DNA of 64,000 nucleotides from Lewinellaceae bacterium (GCA_020636435.1 JACJXX010000002.1:4092001-4156000); one strand, 5' to 3'; shown: positions 49,964-59,864, counted from the first letter of the stretch. Translations and numbers: made by a program. The notes: generated by a model not told the origin, from the sequence alone.

Positions 49964-50895
49964 AACGAAAGATGCCACGGTTTTTCCGTTTCTACTGGAA
50001 CGTCCTGAAAAAAAGCTTCTCAAGATTCTTTAAAGAAGATGTATTCACTTATGCGGCGGGGCTGGCTTATTACACCATATTTTCTCTCCCGCCCATGCTG
50101 ATGGTGATCTTGTTCACCACTACCCTTTTCTACGACCGTTCTACCATGCGGCAGACTATATTCGGCGAAATCTCCGGGCTGGTAGGTTCCGAAAGCGCCC
50201 AGTCTCTGGCCAATACCCTCGACCGGATCGGCCTGTTCGAAGGAAACTGGTGGGCATCGGCAATCAGCATTGCCCTGCTTGTATTTACCTCTACCACCGT
50301 TTTTGTCACTATTCAAAATGCGCTCAACCGCATATTTAGCGTAAAACCAAAACCCAAAGCCAGCGGATGGCTTAAAATGCTCCGCGACCGGCTCATTTCC
50401 TTCGCCCTCCTGCTCAGCATCGCTTTTATCCTGGTGGTTTCTCTGGTGCTCACCGCCCTGATCAACACTCTGGGAAGCTACCTGTCCAACTTCATTCCCG
50501 AGGTGTCCATTATGATCGCCACCATCGCCTCAGAATTTTTCCCCTTTCTCATCATTACCCTCCTTTTCGGTATGATCTTCCGCTACCTGCCCGATGTGCG
50601 CCTGCATTGGAAAGACACCATCGTGGGAGCTTTGGTTACTTCCATATTGTTCCTGATCGGGAAATTCGGGATCAGCTTCTACATTGCCAACAGCCAGGCT
50701 GCCAACCTCTATGAGGCCGCAGGCTCCGTGATGGCTATCCTGCTGTGGGTGTTCTACGCTTCTGTTATTTTTCTTTTCGGCGGCGTTTTCACCAGAGTTT
50801 ATATAGAGCAGAAAAGAGGCGAAATCCCTCCCAACTCCTTCTCCGTCCGGGTTCATCAGAAAATCGTTGAAGAACCTGTTGGCAATAGTGAGTGA
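49960..50895 (+). CDS. YihY/BrkB family inner-membrane protein
   Basis: A 311-residue protein with six or so helices and family features: a N-terminal FTYAAGLAYYTIFSLPPMLM segment, then EISGLVGSESAQSL and a C-terminal LLWVFYASVIFLFGGVFTRV with EQKRGE. BrkB/YihY proteins are of uncertain function and are often wrongly called ribonuclease BN. It is translationally coupled to the preceding small gene by an ATGA overlap, and ends the stress group. Confidence 0.85.
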   Translation: MKRKMPRFFRFYWNVLKKSFSRFFKEDVFTYAAGLAYYTIFSLPPMLMVILFTTTLFYDRSTMRQTIFGEISGLVGSESAQSLANTLDRIGLFEGNWWASAISIALLVFTSTTVFVTIQNALNRIFSVKPKPKASGWLKMLRDRLISFALLLSIAFILVVSLVLTALINTLGSYLSNFIPEVSIMIATIASEFFPFLIITLLFGMIFRYLPDVRLHWKDTIVGALVTSILFLIGKFGISFYIANSQAANLYEAAGSVMAILLWVFYASVIFLFGGVFTRVYIEQKRGEIPPNSFSVRVHQKIVEEPVGNSE

Positions 50896-50910
50896 GTGAA
50901 TGCCGACAAT

Positions 50911-51155
50911 CCAGCCATCCAACAGGGTATCCGTCTAAGGTTGGTCAGAGGCTGCCGGGGAAGTGTACGGTGTACGGGCTCAGCGGTGTCGTGGCCTGTG
51001 TACGGTGTACGGGACAATGGGAGGCCAGGCTTCCGGGTGGCCAATGTTAGAAAGGTAGCCATCCAACAATTTAGCCATCCAACCATCCAACCAGCCATCC
51101 AGCCATCCAACCATCCAACCATCCATCCAGCCAGCCAGCCAGCCAGCCAACAATT
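50911..51155. repeat. Repeat-filled gap: CCATCCAA satellite and an opposed pair of the 23-bp motif
   Basis: The 266-bp space between BrkB and folC (convergent) has no gene. A degenerate inverted copy of the 23-bp motif (50926-50947) and a forward copy (51038-51060) enclose a core with GTGTACGGTGTACGG repeated twice (about 50964 and 50998). Behind them is a long run of CCATCCAACCAGCCATCC and CCAGCCAGCC units (51059-51153). Confidence 0.7.
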
Positions 51156-51161
51156 TAACAA

Positions 51162-52463
51162 TCACCTCACCACCTCCGCCACCACAAAAATACTGCCGCC
51201 CACGTAGATCAAATCTTCCTCCCCAGCCTGGCGCCGAGCCGCCCGAAGCGCATTGCGAACCGAAGCATAAGCCCGTCCCTTCAGCCCCATTCTACCCGCT
51301 TTTTCCCGCAAAAGTTGCGCATCGTGGCCGCGGGGTATATCGGGCCGTGCAAAATAATAGCGTGCTGTGGCCGGAAGGTGGCACAACAATTTGGCCGGGT
51401 CTTTGTCATTGACCGTACCCAGCACGATGTGCAATCTTTCGTAGGACATTTCCTTAAGCGCGCTCATCGCCAGTTCCATGCCCGCTTCGTTGTGGGCGCT
51501 GTCGCAGAGAATGGTAGGCCGTTCGCCCAGCACCTGCCAGCGCCCCAGCAGGCGGGTATACGCCCTGAGGTTTTGCAGCCCGTCCCGAACCTGCGCTTCA
51601 GACACCTGGAAGGGAACGGGCAGGAATTCCATAGCCTGCAGGCTCGTCTGCAGGTTTTTGTACTGGTAGGGGCCATGGGCGTTGAGCTGCAGCTCCTCGT
51701 ACAAGAGCTCTCCATCCCTGTAAATATGGTAAGTGGTGTGAGATGGAGAAACGCTCTGCTGCTCGGCCCTATAGCGCTGGTCGGCGAAAACGATAGGCGC
51801 CTGCACAGCTTCGGCTTTTTCTATAAAAACCGGGCGGGTTTCCGCCTGCGTTTCCCCGATCACTGCCGGCACGCCGGGTTTTATGATCCCGGCTTTTTCG
51901 GCGGCAATGAGCGGCAGGGTGTCGCCCAGGAGGTCGACGTGGTCAAAACTGATGTTGGTAATAACACTCAACTCCGGCAGAATGATGTTGGTAGAATCCA
52001 GCCGCCCGCCCAGGCCTACTTCGACAACGGCAATGTCAACCGCTTCCCGGGCAAAATGATCGAAGGCCATGGCCACGGTGATCTCAAAAAAGGAAGGCTG
52101 GATACGGCCGATCAAAGGCTGGCAGCGCGCTACAAAACCGACGACCTGTTGCGGAGTGATGTACCGGCCGTTGATCTTGATGCGCTCCCGAAAATCGCGG
52201 TAATGAGGGGAAGTGTAAAGCCCGACGCGCCAGCCGGCAGCCTGCAACACCGCCGCCAGAATATGGGCCGTAGACCCCTTTCCGTTGGTGCCGGCAATGT
52301 GCAGGCTGGGAAAACGCCGCTCGGGATGGCCCAGCGCCTCGCAGAGGGCATAAATATTAGTAAGGTCTTTCTTAAATGCGGCCGGCCCGATGCGCTGGTA
52401 CATAGGCAATTGGCTATAGAGAAAATCCAGGGTTTCCCGGTACTGGCTGTTTTTAGATGGCAT
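51162..52463 (-). CDS. folC: Bifunctional folylpolyglutamate synthase / dihydrofolate synthase
   Basis: A 433-residue Mur-ligase-type enzyme with P-loop HIAGTNGKGSTAHILAAVLQ near residue 51-65, VGLGGRLDSTNI and, later, DSAHNEAGMELAM. These are FolC features that join glutamates to folates; ATP-dependent ligation occurs in the cytoplasm. The length agrees with the family. It is the last typical GC-rich housekeeping gene before the AT-rich stretch from about 52464. Confidence 0.93.
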   Translation of the reverse strand: MPSKNSQYRETLDFLYSQLPMYQRIGPAAFKKDLTNIYALCEALGHPERRFPSLHIAGTNGKGSTAHILAAVLQAAGWRVGLYTSPHYRDFRERIKINGRYITPQQVVGFVARCQPLIGRIQPSFFEITVAMAFDHFAREAVDIAVVEVGLGGRLDSTNIILPELSVITNISFDHVDLLGDTLPLIAAEKAGIIKPGVPAVIGETQAETRPVFIEKAEAVQAPIVFADQRYRAEQQSVSPSHTTYHIYRDGELLYEELQLNAHGPYQYKNLQTSLQAMEFLPVPFQVSEAQVRDGLQNLRAYTRLLGRWQVLGERPTILCDSAHNEAGMELAMSALKEMSYERLHIVLGTVNDKDPAKLLCHLPATARYYFARPDIPRGHDAQLLREKAGRMGLKGRAYASVRNALRAARRQAGEEDLIYVGGSIFVVAEVVR

Positions 52464-52929
52464 GGTTCTTTGCTTTATAGTTTTCCCGTATGGGAATGCA
52501 CCAGATGTCAGACGGAATAATGCATTTTCGAAACAAGCAAGTTTTATAAGCCGTCCCGTTAACAGTTGGCGAATAACCTTTATAAGTTAAAAAGTGTCGA
52601 AGGGGTTTGGAATAAACGTTATTTTTTCTATTTTGTGGGTATAGATTGTATCAATCTAGCAATAACAAATCATTTTTAAGCGATTTCATTTCTACGTAAC
52701 TCCCTTCATACGTGGATACTTAACGCGCAAATTTTCCAGAATAAATTATACAAGGCGGGTTATAAGTCTATAGGCTCATAACTAGAATTTTTTCGTGCGC
52801 GTGGGCGCATTCGCCCATATTGTGACGTATTATTGTGGATTTTCCTAAACAATAGAGTTAATGTGTGAGGATTCTGTAAAAAATTCACTGTGCGTAAACT
52901 CTAATAACCATCAATTAAATTTTATTCTT
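52464..52929. other. AT-rich intergenic region, no gene seen
   Basis: This 466-bp stretch marks the drop in GC content that continues to about 57650. It includes a small GGGCG/CGCCC hairpin near 52803-52816 and AT-rich runs (for example TTATTTTTTCTATTTTG near 52618). No convincing ORF, tRNA or terminator is seen. Confidence 0.5.
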
Positions 52930-55082
52930 ATGAACCGATTATCGTATCATTTGTCTTTTTATTCAGTACTGTTCTTTGCCTTTTTCTCTCATGGACACAG
53001 AGTAGTAGTACGCCTTCAGCATCCCAAATAGGTCAAGGTTTGCAAGGAACAGTTGAACTAAACGGCGCCACAATAGAGTTCGCTGAACTAGGGGTGTCTC
53101 TACACCAGAGAGCTCCAGTTTTACTTGGTGGAGGAATATTAAAAGCATCAAACTCAAAGTTTCACAATAATAGAAGGTCAGTTAGTTTTTGGGATTATCA
53201 TAATTTCCTTCCGTTTCAGCCATCTACAACGTTTCAAAACCTAAGCTATCTTTCAGACTGCTTTTTTACTATTGATGACGACTTTCCTATTGAGAACTTT
53301 ATTGTACCTGAATTTAATAGCCATGTAGGTTTATTTGAAGTGAGTGGTATCCCATTTTCAAAATGTATTTTTCAAGATGAACGAACAAATGTGACTAAGC
53401 CATTACAAGTTGGGTCAGGAATCTATTCTACTAATGCTAAATTTTTTGTAAATGAATGTGAGTTCAATGACCTGTTATATGGGGTTGATGCTAATAGTAT
53501 AAATGCCACCTTCCCATTTAGTGTTCGGAGATCAACTTTTAAGGGCAATTATAGTGGCATCAGCGCACGTGGAGTGAATAACTTTACCGTAGATGACAAT
53601 ACTTTCGAAGTCGGCGGTTTTACTAAACCAGTTGTATCAGCAAACCACCCGACCTATCAAACGGGACTTTTTATTGACCAGAGCACAGGGTTCGTAGTAG
53701 AAGATAATGACTTTAAGGAAAACAATGTGGCAGCAGCTTCAATAACTACCAACATTGGGATTTGTGTCAAAAACACCAGCCTAATCGATGATACTAAAAA
53801 CTCAACAGATTATAATGAAATATATGGAAATAAGTTTGATGATTTGTTTATTGGAAATCTTGCCAATGGAATCAACAGAGGTCTACTGAGTGGATTAACA
53901 TACCTTTGTAATGAAAACTCATTAGATGTTGAAAACGTAAACGATTTTACAGTTCACAAGGGTGTCATTGCAAAGAATCAAATAGACCCTAACAATAATT
54001 CTGTCGGTAATATATTCACACCGTGTACAGATCAAGACTTTACTCATATTGATAATTCAATAGACAGCGATTTCATTAAATATCATTATTCTGATGGATC
54101 GTTAAATGATCAGGAGGAACCTTTTTGCTTTCCAGATGATCTAGTAAGTAAATTGGCAGTGAGTAAAAATGAGTGTTCAAGAGGTAGCGATCACAATGAT
54201 TTTCCAGAAGATGAACTTGACGAGGTAAAAAGTAAAATAGAGATTGATAAAACTCATTTCCGAGAGTTATTGGAAGATTATCATGAAGCTGAAGGAGAAG
54301 TAGATTCTGAGACAGAAATTGAAATGACAACCATTAAAGGACAGTTACATACCAACGCAAACTTAGTCCTACGGCATTACCTCAGTGATTCCACTAATTT
54401 ACAGATGGACAGCGTGAGGTATTATTTAGATGCCAAGACGACTTTGGATGCCGCCTATAGTATTGTGGATACTTATCTTCAGCAGTCTGATACGTACAAT
54501 GCCTTATCAGCTCTAGAGCAAATTGAGAATGATTATGAGCTTGATGAAGACCAGCAAGCAGAACATCAAGCCATAGTTCGAATAAAAGAAATAGAAATAG
54601 CATTGATTCAAGAGGGGCAAAATTGGGATGAACTGGATGAAAATGAAATACTCGAATTACAAACAATTGCTTCCGAAGAAACGGATGGGGCTGCAAGTTT
54701 ATTAGCACAAAATATCCTCAACTTTGCAAATGGAGAACGCTTATATCATGAACCTTTGCTTCCTGCTGTTGAAAGCTCAAGCAAGCCAGTTGATGGCAGT
54801 CTGATTCAAAATGCAGAAACACAACAGATGTTTTTTGTCGACGTATACCCAAATCCAGCTTCCTCATCAGTTACTTTCGTTTATAGACTGCCGAAAAATG
54901 CACAGGGAGGGGAAATAATAATCAGTAATATCAACGGGCAGACTGAAAAGATATTTATTTTGCATGACGAAACAGGTTCGTTCGATTGGTCGCTAGCAAA
55001 CATGGCAAAAGGAGTTTACTTTTACAACCTAGTATCAAACGAGGGGTCTACCAAGACGCGTAAATTGGTTATCCTAGAATAA
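52930..55082 (+). pseudogene. T9SS-sorted beta-helix protein, broken at the N-terminus
   Basis: The ATG at 52930 opens a signal-peptide-like stretch (MNRLSYHLSFYSVLFFAFFS) that runs into a TAG after 33 codons. The body is in another frame (open from about 52908, first usable start TTG 53040). It begins mid-domain with WTQSSSTPSASQIGQGLQGT and VELNGATIEFAELGVS, and continues with beta-helix units (KASNSKFHNNRRSVSFWDY, RRSTFKGNYSGIS). There is a charged coiled middle and a good type IX sorting domain at the end (VDVYPNPASSSVTFVYRL to RKLVILE). In relatives the phrase GQGL.G.VELNGATIE lies well inside the protein. The gene therefore seems to have lost a large N-terminal part with a frame shift. 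It could also be a sequencing error, but the missing piece argues against that. Confidence 0.7.
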
Positions 55083-55143
55083 ATATCCGTAATACCGCAA
55101 ACTTGGACTTTGTGTTCAAGTTTGCGGTCTCAATTTTCTGCCG

Positions 55144-56703
55144 ATGAAATATATATCTTTATTTCTATTCATCCCATTGTATCTTGCCGCACAGCCTAGT
55201 TTTAACTATCGCTATCATTTCAATTTTCGTGCAGCAGTACTAACAAGCATCGAATTAATAGACTCTAGTGTATATGCTACTGGTATAATTGCAGATTCCA
55301 TTTACCCCTACAGAACAGGGGTGTTTTTCGCTAAATTTTCGCTAGATGGTGTGCCAGAGTTTGTAAAAACTATTGAAGATACCAGTAAAACTTATCAGTT
55401 ATGGTACAACAATCTAATGTTGAGTTTAGATGGCAACCTGTTAGTATCGGGTTATGCGACAGATTCAATTATGAGGGCTTTGGTTATAAAATATGACTTG
55501 AATGGAGATACTTTATTCATGAGAAAGTATAGAAGCCATTTTTATCCAGAAGACCCTTTTTTGGCAGGCTATTCGATTGCTCAAGGTAAAGATTCGAATA
55601 TATATGTATTAAACTGGGCAGGGAATCCCTCGGGTATTTCTAATGCAGAACTTACTATAACAAAGCTTGATAAAGAGGGACATCTAATATGGCAAAAACC
55701 ATATGGTAATTATTTGTGGGATGAACCAGGTTTCATTACTTCTATAGATGACTATTTCATCATAGGATCCGTCAAAAAAAACATCAACTTGACAGACCAA
55801 AATTATACTTCTCAAAACCACTTTTTTGCTATTGATAGTAGTGGACAAACCCTTTGGTCTTCTTCAAGCCCCATCAATGAATTGATGGATATTCCTCATA
55901 GTATTGTACCTACCCAAGATGGAGGTTTTGTCGTTGCAACTGGCTTGGGAGAAGAGTGGTATGCTAATCCTCGAACAAATGGCCTTTGGTGGAAAAGTGG
56001 TTATATCTATAAGCTTAATCCGGGAATGGAAACCGAGTGGGCTGTGGAATTCGAAGCGCCAATAAGTTATCATTTTAACAAATTAAATAAGATTATTGCC
56101 GTTTCTGATGGCAGTGGTTATGTAGCAGCAGGGATGATGACGGAAGTCTATTCTACAACGGATTTAGATTTTCATGGTTGGTTGGTCAAAGTCTCAGAGG
56201 AAGGTGATAGCCTGTGGAGCCGTAAGTTGCGTTTTCTGGAAGAGGGTGCTGTAGATGATCTACATGAGATATTTGACTTAGAAGAAATGCCGGACGGCAG
56301 TTTGCTTTTAGCAGGCCAGGTGGAAGATCTCAGCTTACCTACCCAAAGACAGCAAGCCTGGTTATTAAAAGTTGATGCCTTTGGTTGCTTAGTTCCCGGC
56401 TGTCATTTAGTTAATGAGGTGAAATTTGAAACTCCAACAGATGCAATATTATTGCTGTATCCTAATCCAGCCAAAGACTATCTCAATGTATTTTTGAAAG
56501 ATCAACATGTTTTTCAGCGAGAAAATCCCTATTTTTCTATTGTCAATTCTACGGGGCAGCTTATAAAGCAATTTACTTCGGATAGTTTAGATGAAGCAAC
56601 CCACATATTGCCTATAGAGGATTTGTCGGCTGGTGCTTACTTCCTAAAGTATTTAGACAAGGAACATGTCTTGATTAGCAAACCATTTATTGTTGTAGAA
56701 TAA
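55144..56703 (+). CDS. T9SS-sorted protein with propeller-like repeats
   Basis: A 519-residue protein with signal peptide (MKYISLFLFIPLYLAAQ). Repeating blade-like units (VFFAKFSLDGVPEFVKTIED, ALVIKYDLNGDTLFMRKY, LTITKLDKEGHLIWQKPYG, GWLVKVSEEGDSLWSRKLRF) suggest a beta-propeller of the delta-60 or similar repeat type. The last 80 residues (AILLLYPNPAKDYLNVFL to SKPFIVVE) form a type IX sorting domain. It is AT-rich like its neighbours and follows the previous gene by 61 bp. Ligand unknown. Confidence 0.85.
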   Translation: MKYISLFLFIPLYLAAQPSFNYRYHFNFRAAVLTSIELIDSSVYATGIIADSIYPYRTGVFFAKFSLDGVPEFVKTIEDTSKTYQLWYNNLMLSLDGNLLVSGYATDSIMRALVIKYDLNGDTLFMRKYRSHFYPEDPFLAGYSIAQGKDSNIYVLNWAGNPSGISNAELTITKLDKEGHLIWQKPYGNYLWDEPGFITSIDDYFIIGSVKKNINLTDQNYTSQNHFFAIDSSGQTLWSSSSPINELMDIPHSIVPTQDGGFVVATGLGEEWYANPRTNGLWWKSGYIYKLNPGMETEWAVEFEAPISYHFNKLNKIIAVSDGSGYVAAGMMTEVYSTTDLDFHGWLVKVSEEGDSLWSRKLRFLEEGAVDDLHEIFDLEEMPDGSLLLAGQVEDLSLPTQRQQAWLLKVDAFGCLVPGCHLVNEVKFETPTDAILLLYPNPAKDYLNVFLKDQHVFQRENPYFSIVNSTGQLIKQFTSDSLDEATHILPIEDLSAGAYFLKYLDKEHVLISKPFIVVE

Positions 56704-56713
56704 AGAGCGTTTT

Positions 56714-57649
56714 ATGATAAAGTTTAGATTATACTGTGTTAAGATTACGAAACCTATAGTTGTTTCTATTTTTTTGGTAATAGGGCCGTTGGTTTCTGTA
56801 GATGCTCAACAGGAATGGTTTGTTGAAGGTGCGAAATGGTACCAAAACATAGGTGTCAATTTTGATACCTTCCCTCCTGTGCACCCATTAGTAGGTTTTC
56901 GAATTCAAGCCTATACTGGAGATACTACAATTAACGGGCTTAACATGAAGAAGGTGGGTAATCATATCCTGTACCAGGAGGCATATCAAATTTATTATTG
57001 GAGTAACAATGCACTAAGGTTGATTTATGATTTTGACGTTTCCCCTGGAGATACCGCCACTTTTGAAATGCCAGTTTGTGGAGGAGGAATAATTAGTAGT
57101 CAATATGTTATAGAAGAAGTAGATTCAATTCTTATTAATAACCACGCGCTAAAAAGAATAAAAAGCAAGTCAGTCGAAGGTAGTTACCCATTTTCTTATG
57201 AGTATATTGAGCGTATAGGTTCAATTGGCAAGATTGTCGAAGAAGTCTGTATTTTCATACCTGAATTCGTCCCACCTTGGCTTAGGTGTTATGAAGATAA
57301 TGAAATAAGTTATCAGACAGATCGCTTTTTATCATTTGGAGAGGAGGAATGTAATATTGTTATAAAACTTAGTAGCATTTTAAGCCTTGCTGAAGAAAAC
57401 AAAATAAAATTTTTCCCCAATCCCGCCGGAGAAAGAATAACAATACTAATAGATAATGACTACTTTATAAGCGGTAGATACTATGTAACCATTGTAAATA
57501 TCGCTGGGGAAAACATTTTGACACAAAGGCTTTTTTCTCCCAACACAAAGTTAAGCATCGCTGATGCCTCCTCCGGCCTGTATTTCATTTTTATATTTGA
57601 TGCTTTAGATAAACAAAATTTAAGAAGGAGCAAGTTGGTGATTTACTAA
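56714..57649 (+). CDS. T9SS-sorted secreted protein of unknown function
   Basis: A 311-residue protein starting 10 bp after the previous stop, probably one transcript. It has a long but hydrophobic leader (VVSIFLVIGPLVSVDAQQ) and a mature domain beginning EWFVEGAKWYQNIGVNFDTF, with CGGGIISSQYVIEEVDSILI. Bacteroidota have many such small secreted proteins with an unidentified domain. The end (IKFFPNPAGERITILIDND to RRSKLVIY) is a type IX sorting domain. AT-rich codon use as in the other two genes of the block. Confidence 0.8.
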   Translation: MIKFRLYCVKITKPIVVSIFLVIGPLVSVDAQQEWFVEGAKWYQNIGVNFDTFPPVHPLVGFRIQAYTGDTTINGLNMKKVGNHILYQEAYQIYYWSNNALRLIYDFDVSPGDTATFEMPVCGGGIISSQYVIEEVDSILINNHALKRIKSKSVEGSYPFSYEYIERIGSIGKIVEEVCIFIPEFVPPWLRCYEDNEISYQTDRFLSFGEEECNIVIKLSSILSLAEENKIKFFPNPAGERITILIDNDYFISGRYYVTIVNIAGENILTQRLFSPNTKLSIADASSGLYFIFIFDALDKQNLRRSKLVIY

Positions 57650-57737
57650 GGGCATATTTAGAGTTAGGTTGTTCAGTCTGATATAGGTTAAGCACGCCGG
57701 AAGTATTACAAGTGCAAGCTGTGGCTGACAACTGAAG

Positions 57738-57884
57738 TTCCCCCCAAACGTCGGGCCAAAAAAGTGAGAAATTAAGGTGGGATATACCAAACTTCTTCGA
57801 AGCGAAGGGCGAGAGAAGCCGCCCCCCTGCTACGAAGCCTTTTTTCGGTATCCGTGCCAAGTTAGGCCAAATTTTTGGGGGGAA
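57738..57884. repeat. Inverted-repeat-bounded 147-bp segment next to a gene fragment
   Basis: TTCCCCCCAAA at 57738 is inverted as TTTGGGGGGAA ending at 57884, and the match continues weakly (CGGGCC/GGCC). An inner hairpin, CTTCTTCGAAG, lies near 57791. The right end adjoins a T9SS gene fragment, so it may be a small element that cut the gene. No target duplication was recognised. Confidence 0.4.
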
Positions 57885-58258
57885 TTATAACCGGCAGCCT
57901 CGAATTTTGTATGTGGACGTCGATGCCCGATCAAAAACTGGATAAAGATGCTTCCAATGACCTGTATTGTACCAACCTTTCTGTCACGGGGCTAGAGGAT
58001 GAACCAGCGAAAAATTTTAGCCTTGAGCTATTTCCCAACCCGTCTGCCCTGGAGCAAAGCACGCTCCGGTATCAACTGCCGGCTGGGGCACGGGGCGAAG
58101 TACAAGTCTTTAACCCAGTTGGCCACCTGGCCGCCCGGTTCGCTGTAGCCGGCGGGCAGGGCACATTGAGGTTAGCCAAACAACCACCGGGTTTGTATTT
58201 TGTTGTGCTTACTATTGACGGGAAGTTCGCTCAATCCCTTAAGTTTATCCAGTTGTAG
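57875..58258 (+). pseudogene. C-terminal fragment of a T9SS-sorted protein
   Basis: The frame (127 residues from a TTG at 57875, or shorter from ATG 57908) has no leader and begins near the right end of an inverted repeat. The only recognisable part is the type IX sorting domain (FSLELFPNPSALEQSTLRYQ to SLKFIQL), with GC-rich codons unlike the preceding AT-rich genes. It is therefore most likely the tail of a destroyed gene. Upstream coding continuation was not found. Confidence 0.65.
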
Positions 58259-58285
58259 TTTTTATAGTTAGGAATCGCCCTTATT

Positions 58286-58498
58286 CTATGGCCGGGGGAC
58301 ATCCAACCGGTAAGCCGCTGCCGCATTAACCGTCGAAGCAGGGTCGACGATGGTGAGCGTATCCCGGGTATCCGGTTCTACCTCAGGAACATCATTCGCG
58401 CGCAGGAGCCAGACGGGAAGGAAAGAAAGCACGATAAGCAAGCATTGCCCGGCGGCGCCCCATCTTATACTTTGCTTGTTCTGATCTTTTCGGTACAT
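58286..58498 (-). CDS. Small membrane-anchored ORF of unknown function
   Basis: A 70-residue ORF with one transmembrane stretch (AGQCLLIVLSFLPVWLLRA) after a basic start (MYRKDQNKQSIRWG) and a polar tail (VPEVEPDTRDTLTIVDPAST). Its composition looks like a real membrane peptide, but nothing recognisable supports a family. Convergent with the fragment at 57875. Confidence 0.4.
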   Translation of the reverse strand: MYRKDQNKQSIRWGAAGQCLLIVLSFLPVWLLRANDVPEVEPDTRDTLTIVDPASTVNAAAAYRLDVPRP

Positions 58499-58783
58499 GG
58501 CACAGGTTAGTTTCTTTGGAGTTGCGTTCTTACTTATCCTTTAAACGCAAGAACAACTTCCTAGCCACAGTTTCTAGCCTCCATTCACACAAGTTTAACC
58601 CATCTGTTAAGGATATAAAAAGGAAGGGAACTGAACTATAACTCGAGCATGTACGCCTGCCTGCCAGGCCGCGCCTAACGGGCAGGGGTGTACGAATCCG
58701 AGGCTGGGCTTACGGGTGTACGAGAAAGGACGAAATCTTGGGCGTGTACGGAGGCGGAAATCGAGGCCGTTAATACGGTTGGC

Positions 58784-58843
58784 GCACAAAAAAAGAGGGG
58801 CGCCGGCTCACGCATGAGTCCCGGCGCCCCTCTTTTTTTGTGC
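58784..58843. terminator. Very long perfect terminator-like hairpin downstream of tonB
   Basis: Arms 58784-58806 (GCACAAAAAAAGAGGGGCGC plus three bases) and 58821-58843 match perfectly over 23 bp around a 14-base loop. Read on the minus strand, a GC-rich stem is followed by a run of T, directly after the tonB stop at 58852. The same holds on the plus strand, so it could stop transcription in both directions. Confidence 0.85.
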
Positions 58844-58851
58844 CACACTAC

Positions 58852-59745
58852 TTAATTGAGGCGGAAATTGAAGGTGATCGTTCCACACTGTTTGTCAACG
58901 TTGCCCGGCGCAAATTTCCAGCGCTTGGCGGACGCTACCGCCAGCTGCTTCAGGCGGCTGGAGGTGGCCGTGGAGCCGGACTGGGTAAATTCGGCGCTGA
59001 TCACATTGCCATTGCTGTCGATGCAGGCCTTGACGGCGACCTTGCCCTGGTCCTGAGAATTGTCCTCCGGTTTGTCGGAGCGGACAACACCGCGCCCGCC
59101 AAAACCTTCCACCACGCCCGAGCCGGTCGAAATGCCCGTCACCCGGTCGGCGTTGGGGTCTCCGCCCGGATCGCCCTGGTTGCCGGGTTTGCCGGTATTG
59201 CCCTTGCCTTCTCCATCTCCGAACAGCCCGCCGATGGAGTTTTTGAGGTCCTGGGCCTCCCGCTCTTTGGCTTCGCGGGCGGCTTTTTCCTTAGCCGCCT
59301 GCTCGCGGGCGGCCTTTTCCCGGGCTTCCTGTTCGCGGCGTTGCTGGTCAAGTTGTTCCTGCCGTTCTTTCTCCTGGCGTTCCTTTTCTTTGCGAATAGC
59401 GACCTGGTTGGGGTCTTCAGTGGTGATCACTTGTTTTTTGGGCTCGGGTTCCGGCTTGGTGGGCTTGGTTTCCGGCTGCGGCGGCGGAGTCACTTCCTCT
59501 CTCGGCTGATCCGGTACTTCTTCGGCAACGGCCGGCTCCGACGGGCCGGCATTTTCAGAGCCCTGCCCCTCATCGGGGAGGCCAAGATTGACAAGTATGC
59601 CGGCCTGCCCGGGCGGCGGGTCGGGAAAGGTCAGCAAAGGCAGCAGCGCCATCATGATCAATACGACATGAAACGCTACGCTGATCATCATGCCTCGCTT
59701 CTTATTCTGTTCGTCATCCCGCGTGACAGAGGTATCGTATGCCAT
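58852..59745 (-). CDS. TonB-family energy transducer
   Basis: A 297-residue protein with an N-terminal membrane anchor (MMISVAFHVVLIMMALLPLL), a Pro-rich segment (EEVTPPPQPETKPTKPEPEP), a long charged helical linker (RQEKERQEQLDQQRREQE) and a Gly-rich part. The C-terminal TonB-like domain (KVAVKACIDSNGNVISAEFT, ASAKRWKFAPGN) should contact outer-membrane receptors. With ExbB and two ExbD genes upstream on the same strand, it would couple proton-motive force to outer-membrane transport. It is separated from them by a 550-bp repeat-filled space, so co-transcription is uncertain. Confidence 0.9.
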   Translation of the reverse strand: MAYDTSVTRDDEQNKKRGMMISVAFHVVLIMMALLPLLTFPDPPPGQAGILVNLGLPDEGQGSENAGPSEPAVAEEVPDQPREEVTPPPQPETKPTKPEPEPKKQVITTEDPNQVAIRKEKERQEKERQEQLDQQRREQEAREKAAREQAAKEKAAREAKEREAQDLKNSIGGLFGDGEGKGNTGKPGNQGDPGGDPNADRVTGISTGSGVVEGFGGRGVVRSDKPEDNSQDQGKVAVKACIDSNGNVISAEFTQSGSTATSSRLKQLAVASAKRWKFAPGNVDKQCGTITFNFRLN

Positions 59746-59864
59746 AGTTTATTTTTTTCTTTTTTCTTTTGATCCAGGGTTATTATTCCTAACGCAAAAA
59801 CTTCAGGTCACATTCCTTTACACCCTTATTTATCAATTTCTTAACGCTTGGTTTGGTTGTTGGT

